The notes beneath the pieces are model-generated. The model did no database searches. It had not been told where the DNA came from and worked only from the letters and a program-made list of their open reading frames with translations. Shown here piece after piece: positions 1-10,210 of a DNA stretch of 40,390 nucleotides. Position numbers and translations under genes: made by a program. The stretch is taken from contig CAMQTD010000005.1 in NCBI GenBank assembly GCA_947036995.1, positions 1 to 40,390 of the forward strand, in the 5' to 3' direction. The DNA comes from an uncultured Parabacteroides sp. GTDB lineage: Bacteria > Bacteroidota > Bacteroidia > Bacteroidales > Tannerellaceae. Position 1 is the stretch's first letter; each line of letters begins with the position of its first letter.

Positions 1-2
1 AT

Positions 3-476
3 GGATTAGCGTTCGAACACTATACACACTTTACATCGCCTATTCGTCGTTATCCAGATATGATGGTACACCGTTTGCTCGACCGCTATTTGAGTGGTGG
101 ACGTTCGGTTACTGAGAATAAATATGAAACACTTTGTAAGCACTGTTCCGAAATGGAACTCGTTGCTTCGAATGCAGAGCGTGCTTCAATCAAGTTTAAA
201 CAGGTCGAGTATATGAGCGAACGTTTAGGCATGGTGTTTGATGGCGTTATCTCGGGCGTAACAGAGTGGGGCTTGTATGTAGAGTTGAACGAAAATAAGT
301 GCGAAGGACTTGTTCCTGTACGCGATTTGGCGGACGACTTTTATGAGTTTGACGAAAAGAGCTACTGCTTAATGGGGCGTCGCAGAAAGAAACAGTACCG
401 CTTAGGCGATGCAATCACTGTAAAGATTGCACAAGCAAACTTAGAGCGTAAACAATTAGACTTTGCATTGGTATAA
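3..476 (+). CDS. rnr: Ribonuclease R, C-terminal part (5' truncated by window start)
   Basis: Frame open from the window start: GLAFEHYTHFTSPIRRYPDMMVHRLLDRYLSGG (RNB-domain end) followed by an S1 domain (GMVFDGVISGVTEWGLYVELNENKCEGLVPVRDL). Provided ORF starts at 60 but the frame extends left. Confidence 0.93.
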   Translation, partial: GLAFEHYTHFTSPIRRYPDMMVHRLLDRYLSGGRSVTENKYETLCKHCSEMELVASNAERASIKFKQVEYMSERLGMVFDGVISGVTEWGLYVELNENKCEGLVPVRDLADDFYEFDEKSYCLMGRRRKKQYRLGDAITVKIAQANLERKQLDFALV

Positions 477-512
477 TATACCGATGTAGGTTCTATTTAA
501 GTATAACCATAC

Positions 513-550
513 ACAAATGCCTATTACATTAACCTGTGATAGGCATTTGT
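513..550 (+). terminator. Rho-independent terminator after rnr
   Basis: Perfect 12-bp arms ACAAATGCCTAT / ATAGGCATTTGT followed by a T run. Confidence 0.85.
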
Positions 551-611
551 TTTTTTGTATAACATGATAAGTAAACACCGCATTATAAATAATTTAATAC
601 CCATTCTACCG

Positions 612-2006
612 ATGTTAAATACGAAGAAACTATTATTAGGAGGCATCCTTCCACTTTACGCAAGTATGTTATGTGCGCAACAAACCAAACAGCCCAATAT
701 TGTATTGATAAATATCGACGATTACGGTTGGGCAGATCTAACGAGCAACGGCAGCGACTATTACGAAACCCCAAACATAGACAAATTAAAGTCCGATGGT
801 GTTTGGTTTAACGAAGCCTATGCTGGTGCAGCCAATAGCGCACCCAGTCGTGCTTGTATGCTTACGGGAATGAATACACCCCGACATGGCATGTTTACCG
901 TGGCTAACTCGGACCGAGGTAAGGCTACAACGCGCAGATTAATCCCCATTGAGAACAGAAGAATTCTTGAAGATGGAATTCAAATACTACCACAAGTATT
1001 GAAAGATGCAGGTTACCAAACCTGTCATATTGGTAAATGGCATGTAACGAACGATCCTACACAAAACGGTATGGATATAAACATAGCAGGCAGTCATGCC
1101 GGACATCCAGCCACCTACTTCGCACCTTACAGAAATAAAAAGCTGAAAGATGGCGAGAAAGGCGAGTTCTTAATGGATCGCTTAGGCAGCGAAGCAGTTA
1201 ACTACCTACAAAACGCATCCAAGAAGAAACCCTTCTTTTTATATTACGCACCATACGAGGTACATACGCCCTTGCAAGCCGAACCTCATTTAATTGCCAA
1301 ATACAAAAATAAAAAAGGTACAAAGGCACATAACAACCCTGTATATGCAGCCATGATAGAGGCGATGGACCGAAACGTAGGCAAAGTGCTAGCCGAGATT
1401 AAGGCATTAGGCATAGCGAACAATACGTTGATCGTTTTTACAAGTGATAACGGAGGCGTATACAATATCTCAAAGCAGTGGCCATTGCGTGCAGGTAAAG
1501 GTTCGTTTTACGAAGGGGGAATTCGTGTTCCTTTGATCGTTTATCAGCAAGGAAAATATGAGCATAGAGAGATTAAACATATACCTGTGGCGCAATTAGA
1601 TCTATTCCCAACCTTCTTGGAACTGGCGGATATATCAACTAAAAAACGTACACTTGATGGTAAAAGCCTCGTATCGTTATTAAATAAAAAAGAGAAAGCA
1701 TACAAAGAACGTCCTCTGTTCTGGCACTTTCCTGCTTACTTAGAGCAAGGAAATGCGGAAACACACGACCCAATCTTTCGTAGTACACCTGTATCAGTTG
1801 TCCGCAAAGGCGATTGGAAGTTGATTCAATATTACGAAACAAATACGTTCGAACTCTTTAACCTTCGGAGTGATATTTCAGAGAAGAAAGACCTCTCTAA
1901 CATAGAAGTAGCGAAAACAGAAGCTATGAAAAGTCTCTTGTCCGAATGGCAACAGCAAGTAAATGCACCCATTCCTACGCAGCTAAATCCGAAGTATGTT
2001 CAATAA
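612..2006 (+). CDS. Secreted family S1 (formylglycine-dependent, Ser-type) sulfatase
   Basis: NIVLINIDDYGWADL N-terminal metal-binding motif; S-A-P-S-R-A-C-M-L-T-G activation motif; GKWH; TSDNGG; signal peptide MLNTKKLLLGGILPLYASMLCAQQ. ORF-track start at 555 is a TTG inside the terminator T tract; ATG at 612 is preferred. Confidence 0.9.
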   Translation: MLNTKKLLLGGILPLYASMLCAQQTKQPNIVLINIDDYGWADLTSNGSDYYETPNIDKLKSDGVWFNEAYAGAANSAPSRACMLTGMNTPRHGMFTVANSDRGKATTRRLIPIENRRILEDGIQILPQVLKDAGYQTCHIGKWHVTNDPTQNGMDINIAGSHAGHPATYFAPYRNKKLKDGEKGEFLMDRLGSEAVNYLQNASKKKPFFLYYAPYEVHTPLQAEPHLIAKYKNKKGTKAHNNPVYAAMIEAMDRNVGKVLAEIKALGIANNTLIVFTSDNGGVYNISKQWPLRAGKGSFYEGGIRVPLIVYQQGKYEHREIKHIPVAQLDLFPTFLELADISTKKRTLDGKSLVSLLNKKEKAYKERPLFWHFPAYLEQGNAETHDPIFRSTPVSVVRKGDWKLIQYYETNTFELFNLRSDISEKKDLSNIEVAKTEAMKSLLSEWQQQVNAPIPTQLNPKYVQ

Positions 2007-2050
2007 ACAAAATGGATATTCAACTTTAAAGTTGAATATCCATTTTGTTT
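2005..2050. terminator. Perfect palindrome, bidirectional terminator between convergent sulfatase genes
   Basis: AAACAAAATGGATATTCAACTTT/AAAGTTGAATATCCATTTTGTTT, 23-bp arms without loop or mismatch. Confidence 0.8.
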
Positions 2051-2057
2051 ATTTGGA

Positions 2058-2094
2058 ATTCTGGCTTATTTCAGCATCTGAAATAAGCCAGAAT
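2058..2094. terminator. Second hairpin immediately after the first
   Basis: ATTCTGGCTTATTTCAG - CAT - CTGAAATAAGCCAGAAT, perfect 17-bp arms. Confidence 0.65.
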
Positions 2095-2132
2095 GATGAC
2101 ACTTTTTCTATTCGAGTATTTGTGTTCAGCTC

Positions 2133-3680
2133 TTATTCCAATATTAATTTCTCTGTTACCTTATAGCCTTTACCACGCATCACAATAAAATCATCAAGCA
2201 TTGCTTTAAGTTTTTCAGGATTTGATTTTGCTAGATTATTTCTTTGTCCAATATCATTTTTTAGGTTGTAAAGTTGATACTCTTGGCTGTTTCCAACTTC
2301 TGTATTAACAAATTTATTAATCGCAGCACCTTTATATGGGGGAATCATAACCCAATCGCCTTGTCGAAATGCTGTACGAGATGTTGCCTCAAGAATAAGT
2401 GCATCACGCCCTTTATCGCTCTTTCCTAAAAAGACATCTATCAAATCTTCGCTGTCACCACCTCTTACATCACTTCCTACGAGAGAAGCTAAGGAGGACA
2501 ATAAATCCATCTGACATACTAGTGCATCTGATACTTTAGGCTTAACTGTATTCTCCCAATAGACCATGAATGGAATACGTGTTCCTGCTTCAAATAGGCT
2601 ATATTTACCACCACGAAGTGGGCCAGCAGGTAGATGTTCACCAAGTAGTTCTACCGCATCATCATAGTATCCATCATTTAATACAGGACCATTATCACTT
2701 GAGAATATAATCAAGGTTTCATCCATCAAATTATTATTTTCTAGCGTTTTAATAAGTTCTCCAACAGACCAATCAGCCTCTACGATTACATCTCCACGTG
2801 GCCCCATTCCAGAAGTTCCCTCGAAACGTGGATGTGGAGTACGAGGCACATGAGGTTGTTGCATGGCAAAATACAAGAAAAATGGTTTTTCTTTATTCTC
2901 TTCAATAAACAACTGTGCTTCATCAAGTAAATCATCAGCCATATCAACATCGTTCCAACGTGCTTTTTCACCACCTTTCATAAATCCAATACGAGGGATT
3001 CCGTTTATGATACTATGATTATGACCATGATGCCATTTCATTGTGGTTAACTCTGGGTTTAGCTTTCCCGTTGGCTCTCCCTCAAAGTTCTTTTTATAAC
3101 TAACTTCGATAGGGTCATTTGGATCCAGTCCCTCTACAAATCCATTTTTAATATATACAGTGGGAACTCTGTCTTGAGTTGCAGCCATAATGTATGAGTA
3201 GTCAAATCCTAGTTCATTTGGACAGGGAGATATTTGACTATTCCAATCCACATTCCCACTGCCTAAGCCAAGATGCCATTTCCCTACAATACCAGTATGA
3301 TAACCAGCATTTTTCAGCATACGTGACAAGGTCATTTGCTCAGTATTTATTAATAAAGGTGCTGAACCTGGTAATATTTTAATATCCTTATCACGCCATG
3401 GGTATGTGCCTGTAAGCAATGCGTAACGACTTGGTGTAGAGGTTGCCGATGATGAGTACGCATTCGTGAACCGCACTCCGCCATTTGCTAAGCGATCCAT
3501 ATTAGGTGTCTTTAAACCCTTTGCGCCATATGCTGCCATATCTCCATATCCCAAATCATCTAAGTATATAAGCACAATATTGGTCGGCTTAACATCTTTT
3601 TTGTGTGGTGCACACCCTGTTACTCCAAAAGCTAGAGGAACGATGGCAGTAGCGAGTAGAATATTCTTTGAATTGTTCAT
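2133..3680 (-). CDS. Lipoprotein S1 sulfatase (Ser-type)
   Basis: NIVLIYLDDLGYGDMAAYG; S-T-P-S-R-Y-A-L-L-T-G; GKWHLG; SSDNGP; lipobox FGVTGC. Confidence 0.92.
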   Translation of the reverse strand: MNNSKNILLATAIVPLAFGVTGCAPHKKDVKPTNIVLIYLDDLGYGDMAAYGAKGLKTPNMDRLANGGVRFTNAYSSSATSTPSRYALLTGTYPWRDKDIKILPGSAPLLINTEQMTLSRMLKNAGYHTGIVGKWHLGLGSGNVDWNSQISPCPNELGFDYSYIMAATQDRVPTVYIKNGFVEGLDPNDPIEVSYKKNFEGEPTGKLNPELTTMKWHHGHNHSIINGIPRIGFMKGGEKARWNDVDMADDLLDEAQLFIEENKEKPFFLYFAMQQPHVPRTPHPRFEGTSGMGPRGDVIVEADWSVGELIKTLENNNLMDETLIIFSSDNGPVLNDGYYDDAVELLGEHLPAGPLRGGKYSLFEAGTRIPFMVYWENTVKPKVSDALVCQMDLLSSLASLVGSDVRGGDSEDLIDVFLGKSDKGRDALILEATSRTAFRQGDWVMIPPYKGAAINKFVNTEVGNSQEYQLYNLKNDIGQRNNLAKSNPEKLKAMLDDFIVMRGKGYKVTEKLILE

Positions 3681-3691
3681 ATAATATCAGT

Positions 3692-6130
3692 TTATTTTAT
3701 TGATTTAATTTTTACTACATCACTTTTGAATCCTTTTGATTCAGCTGTTATTGTGATTGTACCTGCTTTATCAGTGGATTCAATTAACAGCAAACACTTC
3801 CCATTAAATGTCTTACGATAATTAACCTTGTGTGGCGATAAATCGAGTATATCCCCATTTTCGACACCAATAATACGAGCTGGCCCTTCCACATCAAATG
3901 TTATCATTTGATTGGCATTCGGAACATAAGTGCCTTTGCTGTCAACAATGGATATTTCGCAATGAATAACATCTGTTTCGTTTGCAGTGACCTCATTTCG
4001 ATCAGCAATCATCTCAATACTAGTAGCTTCTCCAGCAGTTGTATAGCTCTTGGAAAGCTTATTTCCATCAGCATCATGTGCCACAACAGTTAATGTACCC
4101 GAAGCATATGGCACATTCCAAACGATTTGACGCTCTCTAGTCATCTCTTTTTTACCTAAAGACTTTTCGTTTAAGAATAGCTCTGCTCCACCAGTATTTG
4201 TATAGACAACAACAGGTATCTCAACACCTTCTTTTCCTGGATGAGTCCAATGTGGTAGTAAATGTACCATTGGCTTATCACTCCACAAGCTCTGGTATAA
4301 ATAGTAATGATCCTTAGGAAATCCCGCTAGATCTATAATTCCAAAATTCGCTGTACGAGCAGGCCAGTTAAATGATTCTCCAAGATAATCAAAACCAGTC
4401 CAACGAAAGTTACCAATATAATAGTCATAATCCTCTACACGGTTCCAATCGTCACGCACGCCAATACGCACAATAGAGTTATCGTACGATGATTGATAAC
4501 GAGGTGATATATCTGTAAACACCTCTTCTTTTGCTAAATGAGGAATTTTATATACTTTATTCTCCATTTTTTTAAATTGATGCGGCTTCTCCCATGGTGC
4601 TGGATTATCTTTTGTACGATACCATGTACGTGTACGATAGATTCCACGTGTTTGCAAGGTGTGTGTTATTTCCGTCCCTATAATCGCTCTATCAGGATTC
4701 TCAGCATGATGCTTTTCAAGTACTCCTCTAAATTCACCATGTCCATTAAAGCCAGATATATCAATATGGGGTGCAGAGTATCCACGTCCTTGAGATATTG
4801 GTCGGGTACTATCAATAGTAAGCGTATAATCAACAATTAGTTTTTGTTGATCTGCTGTAAATCTAGGAATTTCGTTTCCTATACTCCACATAATTACTGA
4901 TGGATGATTACGGTCACGACGCATAAAATCTGACAAATCTTTTCTCCACCACTTTTCAAAATAGTTACCATAATCGTGCTTTGCTTTTGCATCAAACCAA
5001 CCATCAAAAGCCTCATCCATCACCATGAATCCCATTGTATCGCACATAACATAAAACTCTGGGGCAAAAGGATTATGTGTTGTTCGCAATGCATTACATC
5101 CCATCTCTTTTAGAGATTTTAGACGCTTATATAATACGTCATTAGGTACTGCTGCACCTACTGGTCCTGCATCGTGATGATTCGACAAGCCTTTTAACTT
5201 CAAAGGTTCACCATTAAGAAAAAATCCCTTTGAACCACGTACCTCTACTTTACGAACTCCTAGAGGAGTGGTATAGGTGTCAACCAAAACACCTCCATTA
5301 TAAACATCTGTTTTAACAGTGTACATATTTGGGCTTGCTGGCGACCATAATTTGGGCTTCGTAATTGTAAAATTCTGCACTACACGCACTGAATCCTTTA
5401 TCTCAATATCAGAATTTGAGGCAGCAACTGTAGTATTAGTATTATTGATAATAGAGCTTTTTACACTTAGTTGAGTTGCATTATGCGTTTTATTCAGAAT
5501 ATCAATTTGTAAGGAAACTTTAGCCTCTTCTTTGCTAACTTCAGGAGTAGTAACGAAGGTTCCCCATTGTGGGATGTATATATTGGAGGTTTTTGTCAGC
5601 CAAACATGTCTGTAGATACCAGAACCAGTGTACCAACGACCACTAGGAGCTAATGAATGATCTACTTTTACAGCTATCGTATTCTCGCCCTCTTTCAAAA
5701 AAGGTGTCAAATCGTAAGCAAAACCTATATAACCATAAGGTCTATTTCCCAAGTGATGACTATTAATCCAAACATCACTATTCATATATACCCCATCAAA
5801 CTCTATAAAGTAACGATTCTCTTTAGAGAGGTTTTTAATATCTAGAGATTTTCTATACCATCCAATTCCTGTAGGAAGATAAGCACCTGCCCTACCTGCT
5901 GGGTGATTTTCAGCATACTCACCTTCAATGCTCCAATCGTGTGGAACATTCAATGCTCTCCAACTTTTATCATCATAATCAGGATTAGATCCATTAACTA
6001 CATCCTCCTGAATAAATTTCCAATTTTTATCCATGGAAGTACGACTACGCACAGAGTCGTTTTCTTTTGCAATTGTAGTGCATGATCCTAAAATCACGGA
6101 TAGCACAAGCAATAATAAACATCTAAACAT
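3692..6130 (-). CDS. GH2 family glycoside hydrolase (beta-galactosidase-like), lipoprotein
   Basis: N-terminal jelly roll (VPHDWSIEG...GIGWYRKS...EFDGVYMNSDVWIN), RDRNHPSVIMWSIGNEI acid/base motif, IIGTEITHTLQTRG nucleophile region, C-terminal Ig-like domains; lipobox ILGSC. Confidence 0.92.
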   Translation of the reverse strand: MFRCLLLLVLSVILGSCTTIAKENDSVRSRTSMDKNWKFIQEDVVNGSNPDYDDKSWRALNVPHDWSIEGEYAENHPAGRAGAYLPTGIGWYRKSLDIKNLSKENRYFIEFDGVYMNSDVWINSHHLGNRPYGYIGFAYDLTPFLKEGENTIAVKVDHSLAPSGRWYTGSGIYRHVWLTKTSNIYIPQWGTFVTTPEVSKEEAKVSLQIDILNKTHNATQLSVKSSIINNTNTTVAASNSDIEIKDSVRVVQNFTITKPKLWSPASPNMYTVKTDVYNGGVLVDTYTTPLGVRKVEVRGSKGFFLNGEPLKLKGLSNHHDAGPVGAAVPNDVLYKRLKSLKEMGCNALRTTHNPFAPEFYVMCDTMGFMVMDEAFDGWFDAKAKHDYGNYFEKWWRKDLSDFMRRDRNHPSVIMWSIGNEIPRFTADQQKLIVDYTLTIDSTRPISQGRGYSAPHIDISGFNGHGEFRGVLEKHHAENPDRAIIGTEITHTLQTRGIYRTRTWYRTKDNPAPWEKPHQFKKMENKVYKIPHLAKEEVFTDISPRYQSSYDNSIVRIGVRDDWNRVEDYDYYIGNFRWTGFDYLGESFNWPARTANFGIIDLAGFPKDHYYLYQSLWSDKPMVHLLPHWTHPGKEGVEIPVVVYTNTGGAELFLNEKSLGKKEMTRERQIVWNVPYASGTLTVVAHDADGNKLSKSYTTAGEATSIEMIADRNEVTANETDVIHCEISIVDSKGTYVPNANQMITFDVEGPARIIGVENGDILDLSPHKVNYRKTFNGKCLLLIESTDKAGTITITAESKGFKSDVVKIKSIK

Positions 6131-6149
6131 ACGATTCTTATTTTAATTT

Positions 6150-7592
6150 TTATTCAACATCTGCATTATAAGTAGGCAGTGAAAAGGAGTAGACAGCAGA
6201 CACAGAGCGGGACTCTTTTAAAATAGCCATCAACTCTTTCACTAATTCTGGATTCTCAGTAGCAACATTATGTTTCTCTGCCAAATCATTTTTCAAATTA
6301 TACAGTTCTAATTTACCTCCTTTTGTCACACCATAAATCACAGCTTTCCAATCTCCTTTACGAATAGCGATACGACCACCTTGCTCGTGCAACTCCCAAT
6401 ATAAATGAGAGTGATCCACTTGTTTGGTGTCATCACCTAATAAAGTCGGTAGATAGGATAGCCCATTTATAGGAGAAGGTATATCAGCATCAATAATATC
6501 AGCAATAGTAGGCATAAAATCCCAAAATGCTGAAATATGATCTGTTTTAGCATTCGCTTTAACAACATTAGTCCATTTTACAATCATTGGTATCCGAATA
6601 CCACCTTCATACAAATCACGCTTTATTCCTCGTAAGTCTCCATTGCTATTGAAATATTGAGGATCAGCTCCACCCTCTTTATGAGGGCCGTTATCCGATG
6701 AGAAAACTATTATTGTGTTCTCTGCTAGTCCTAGTTTGTCAAGTGTTGATACAATATCTCCGACCTGTTTGTCAAGTAGGCTAATCATTGCTGCAAACGC
6801 CGCATGACACTCTTTCTGTGAACCATAAGGACCTTGACGATATTTAGCACCACTATCAACTCCTTTATATGCTTTTTCAGGAAGTAGTTTTCCTCTAAAT
6901 GGCTTTAGCTCTTTCTCTGGAATTAGCAATTCTGCATGAGGAAGAATTGAAGCATAGTACATAAAAAACGGATTCTTTTTATTCTCCTTTATAAAGTCTA
7001 TCGCTTTATCGTGAATTAAATATGGAGTATACTCAGTTTCTTTATTACCAGCATTACCTTTAAGTATCACTTTCTCTTGGTTGTGCCACAAATGATATGG
7101 ATAGTAGTGGTGAGCTAAACGCTGGCAATTGAACCCATAAAACTCATCTACTCCTTGTTTGTTAGGATCTCCCTCTGAACCTTGACTACCTAAGCCCCAT
7201 TTTCCAAATACACCCGTAGTATATCCGTTTTGCTTTAATAACTTCATTACGTTGAAGCTCTCTTTAGGTATCGGATGTTGTCCCTCTTGTTTATTAGCAG
7301 CTGCTTTATTTCCTCGAATAGGCGTGTAGCCTGTATGCTGACCTGTTAATAGTGTTGAACGGGAAGGAGCACTTACAGCAGAACCTGCATAATGTTGCGT
7401 AAACAACATTCCATCCGCCGCTAAGCGATCAATATTTGGTGTTGAGAATCTCTTTTGTCCCATACAGCTTAAATCGCCATACCCCAAATCATCTGCCAAA
7501 ATATAAATGATATTTGGCTTACTGTCTGTTGATGCCATTGCTAACGAATTTGATGTTAATGCAGCAGCAGTTAATAATGTTCTATAATTCAT
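6150..7592 (-). CDS. Secreted S1 sulfatase (Ser-type)
   Basis: NIIYILADDLGYGDLSCMGQ; S-A-P-S-R-S-T-L-L-T-G-Q; GKWGLG; SSDNGPH. Confidence 0.92.
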   Translation of the reverse strand: MNYRTLLTAAALTSNSLAMASTDSKPNIIYILADDLGYGDLSCMGQKRFSTPNIDRLAADGMLFTQHYAGSAVSAPSRSTLLTGQHTGYTPIRGNKAAANKQEGQHPIPKESFNVMKLLKQNGYTTGVFGKWGLGSQGSEGDPNKQGVDEFYGFNCQRLAHHYYPYHLWHNQEKVILKGNAGNKETEYTPYLIHDKAIDFIKENKKNPFFMYYASILPHAELLIPEKELKPFRGKLLPEKAYKGVDSGAKYRQGPYGSQKECHAAFAAMISLLDKQVGDIVSTLDKLGLAENTIIVFSSDNGPHKEGGADPQYFNSNGDLRGIKRDLYEGGIRIPMIVKWTNVVKANAKTDHISAFWDFMPTIADIIDADIPSPINGLSYLPTLLGDDTKQVDHSHLYWELHEQGGRIAIRKGDWKAVIYGVTKGGKLELYNLKNDLAEKHNVATENPELVKELMAILKESRSVSAVYSFSLPTYNADVE

Positions 7593-7617
7593 GATTTTAC
7601 CTGATTATGTTGATAAA

Positions 7618-10107
7618 TTACTTAGACTCTAACACAGTAGTCATTGATTTAAGTCCTTCCGAAACAGCCTTTACTTTAATCGTACCTGCCTCATCACGCT
7701 TTGTTCCAACGATAAGCATACATAAACCACTGAATGCTTTACGATGATTAGCTTGGAATGACTCTGTTGTTGCAGCATTTCCATTACCGACTGCAACTAT
7801 TCGACCTACTCCCTCTATTTCAAAATGAACTAAATTATCTGCATTAGGAACTAAAATTCCTTTTTCATCTTCAATACGCACTGTCACAAAAGATAGGTCG
7901 TTACCCTTTGCATTAAGTTTTTTACGATCAGCGATTAAACGAATCTGATATGGCTTGCCTGCCGTTTCTATCTTATTTTCAGCGATCAACTTTCCATCAC
8001 GATATGCTTTAACCTCTAATATTCCAGGTTTATAAGGCACATCCCAATTAAGACGATAAGGTGAGTTCCACGTTTTTTGTGGCTTTCTCCACCAATTAAA
8101 TACAGACGGGATAGTCGTTTTATCCTCTCCCATACGTTTACGACCGAGTGAGTTACCATTTAAAAACAGCTCCGCTTCATCACCGTTTGTATAGCAATAA
8201 ACAGGTATCGTATCTATATCTTCACCCTCCCAATTCCAATGTGGTAGGATATGAACCATTGGTTTTTCAGTCCATACACTTTGATAGAAATAGAATCTAT
8301 CTTTTGGGAATCCACACAGATCAACGGCTCCAAAATATGAGCTACGAGATGGCCAGTCACCAGTCCAACGACCATGAGTAGCATTATCCCGACCATTAAA
8401 TGGAGTTGGCTCACCAAGATAATCAAATCCAGTCCATATAAACTCACCAAGTGAGCGAGGCATAGTATTCTGTGCCTCTATTTCAAAATCTGGAGGATAT
8501 GCCCATGGAGGACTGATGATGTCGTAACTAGTTATCTGCTTCGACTCATGCGTATCATAATTCTCAATAGGTAGATGATAAATGCCTCGTGAACTCACGC
8601 ATGATGACGTCTCTGATCCATAGACAATAGCATCTGAATTATTGTTCAAAAAATGATTGTATTGTGTCGGTTTATAGTTTAATCCTACAATATCAATCCC
8701 TGCTGCTAAACCGTTTTTCACACAGTCTGGATAGGCATTAAAGCCAGCAGTAGTTGGACGTGTTGGGTCTTCATCATGACAAATATCAGTCAATTGTTGA
8801 GCCATTGCACCACCATGTGGACGGCGTTGTTCTTTCATTTCATTACCAATACTCCACATGATTACCGAAGGGTGATTACGATCACGACGAATTATATCAC
8901 GTAAATCTGTTTCATGCCATTCATCCCAATGCACACTATAATCATTCTCAACCTTTGCCATTTTCCAACCATCAAAGGCTTCTACTTGTACCAAAATCCC
9001 CATCTTATCACACAAGGCTAACTGCTCTGGCGAAGGAGGGTTGTGACTTGTACGAATAGCATTAACTCCCATCGCTTTCATAATTTCAAGTTGACGCTCA
9101 GTTGCTCGTGTATTAACAGCAGCTCCCAAAGGTCCTAAATCATGATGCAAACATACACCTCTAAAACGCTCTTGTCGTCCATTCAATTTAAAACCACCAT
9201 CACTACTATAAGAGATTGTGCGAATACCAAAAGTGGTGAAATAGTCGTCAAGCACTTTGTTATCCTTTAGAATTTCTGTCTTCAATGTATATAGGTATGG
9301 TCTGTCTAAATCCCAACGAATGGGCTTTCCTACTGTTTGTAGAGTTGTGTTCACAGATATTCCATTGTTTGCAGGATTTATCTCTTTTATCTCTTCTGTT
9401 ATAATTGCATTATCTGCATCAAGTATAATATATCTAACTTGATATTGAGATTCTGTATCATCATCACAATTAATTATTGTTTCTATATTAATTGTCGCTT
9501 CCTTATCAGTGACACTAGGAGTTGTTACATACGTACCCCAATGAGCAACATGAGTTTTATTCTTGATTTCCATCCAAACATTACGGTATATTCCAGCACC
9601 GGGATACCAACGAGATGATAGTTCTTCAGGTGCTAGATGCAGCGCGATAACATTCTCTTCGTCATATTTGATGTAAGGTGTTAAATCAACTTCAAAACCA
9701 ATATAACCATAAGGGCGTTCTCCTATTTGATAACCATTGATATAAACTGTTGAATTGTTCATCACACCATCAAATTCAATGGTGATCTTTTTACCTTTTG
9801 ATTCACTATCAACATTAAAATGTTTACGGTACCAAGCTACACCCGAAATAGGTAGTCCTCCTGTACGTGCATCGTGTTTTTCATCAAACGGTCCTTCTAT
9901 TGCCCAATCATGTGGAAGGTTAAGTTCCCGCCATGCAGAATCATCATAGTCGAGATTTTGAGCGCCAATATTCTCACCTTTACTAAACAACCAATCGTAA
10001 TTAAACACCTCTCTATTTCTGACTTTGTGCTGCCCCATAGAATAAAAAGAAATAAATACAAAACACAATATCAATATTTTTTTCATCATCATATAAATTT
10101 GATACAA
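7618..10107 (-). CDS. GH2 family glycoside hydrolase (beta-galactosidase-like), secreted
   Basis: LPHDWAIEGPFDEKHDA, RDRNHPSVIMWSIGNEMKEQ, IVYGSETSSCVSSRGIYH, C-terminal Ig-like domains. Start may be one of the ATGs at 10084-10092 (MMMKKILILCFVFISFYSMGQ). Confidence 0.92.
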   Translation of the reverse strand: MYQIYMMMKKILILCFVFISFYSMGQHKVRNREVFNYDWLFSKGENIGAQNLDYDDSAWRELNLPHDWAIEGPFDEKHDARTGGLPISGVAWYRKHFNVDSESKGKKITIEFDGVMNNSTVYINGYQIGERPYGYIGFEVDLTPYIKYDEENVIALHLAPEELSSRWYPGAGIYRNVWMEIKNKTHVAHWGTYVTTPSVTDKEATINIETIINCDDDTESQYQVRYIILDADNAIITEEIKEINPANNGISVNTTLQTVGKPIRWDLDRPYLYTLKTEILKDNKVLDDYFTTFGIRTISYSSDGGFKLNGRQERFRGVCLHHDLGPLGAAVNTRATERQLEIMKAMGVNAIRTSHNPPSPEQLALCDKMGILVQVEAFDGWKMAKVENDYSVHWDEWHETDLRDIIRRDRNHPSVIMWSIGNEMKEQRRPHGGAMAQQLTDICHDEDPTRPTTAGFNAYPDCVKNGLAAGIDIVGLNYKPTQYNHFLNNNSDAIVYGSETSSCVSSRGIYHLPIENYDTHESKQITSYDIISPPWAYPPDFEIEAQNTMPRSLGEFIWTGFDYLGEPTPFNGRDNATHGRWTGDWPSRSSYFGAVDLCGFPKDRFYFYQSVWTEKPMVHILPHWNWEGEDIDTIPVYCYTNGDEAELFLNGNSLGRKRMGEDKTTIPSVFNWWRKPQKTWNSPYRLNWDVPYKPGILEVKAYRDGKLIAENKIETAGKPYQIRLIADRKKLNAKGNDLSFVTVRIEDEKGILVPNADNLVHFEIEGVGRIVAVGNGNAATTESFQANHRKAFSGLCMLIVGTKRDEAGTIKVKAVSEGLKSMTTVLESK

Positions 10108-10210
10108 AACTATTCAACAAAAAAGATTCGGAATGGAAATATCATTCAAGGGTATGTAACAAACATACAGACTTCTTTTTTGTCTATAAAATCACACTCA
10201 CAACAAGATG

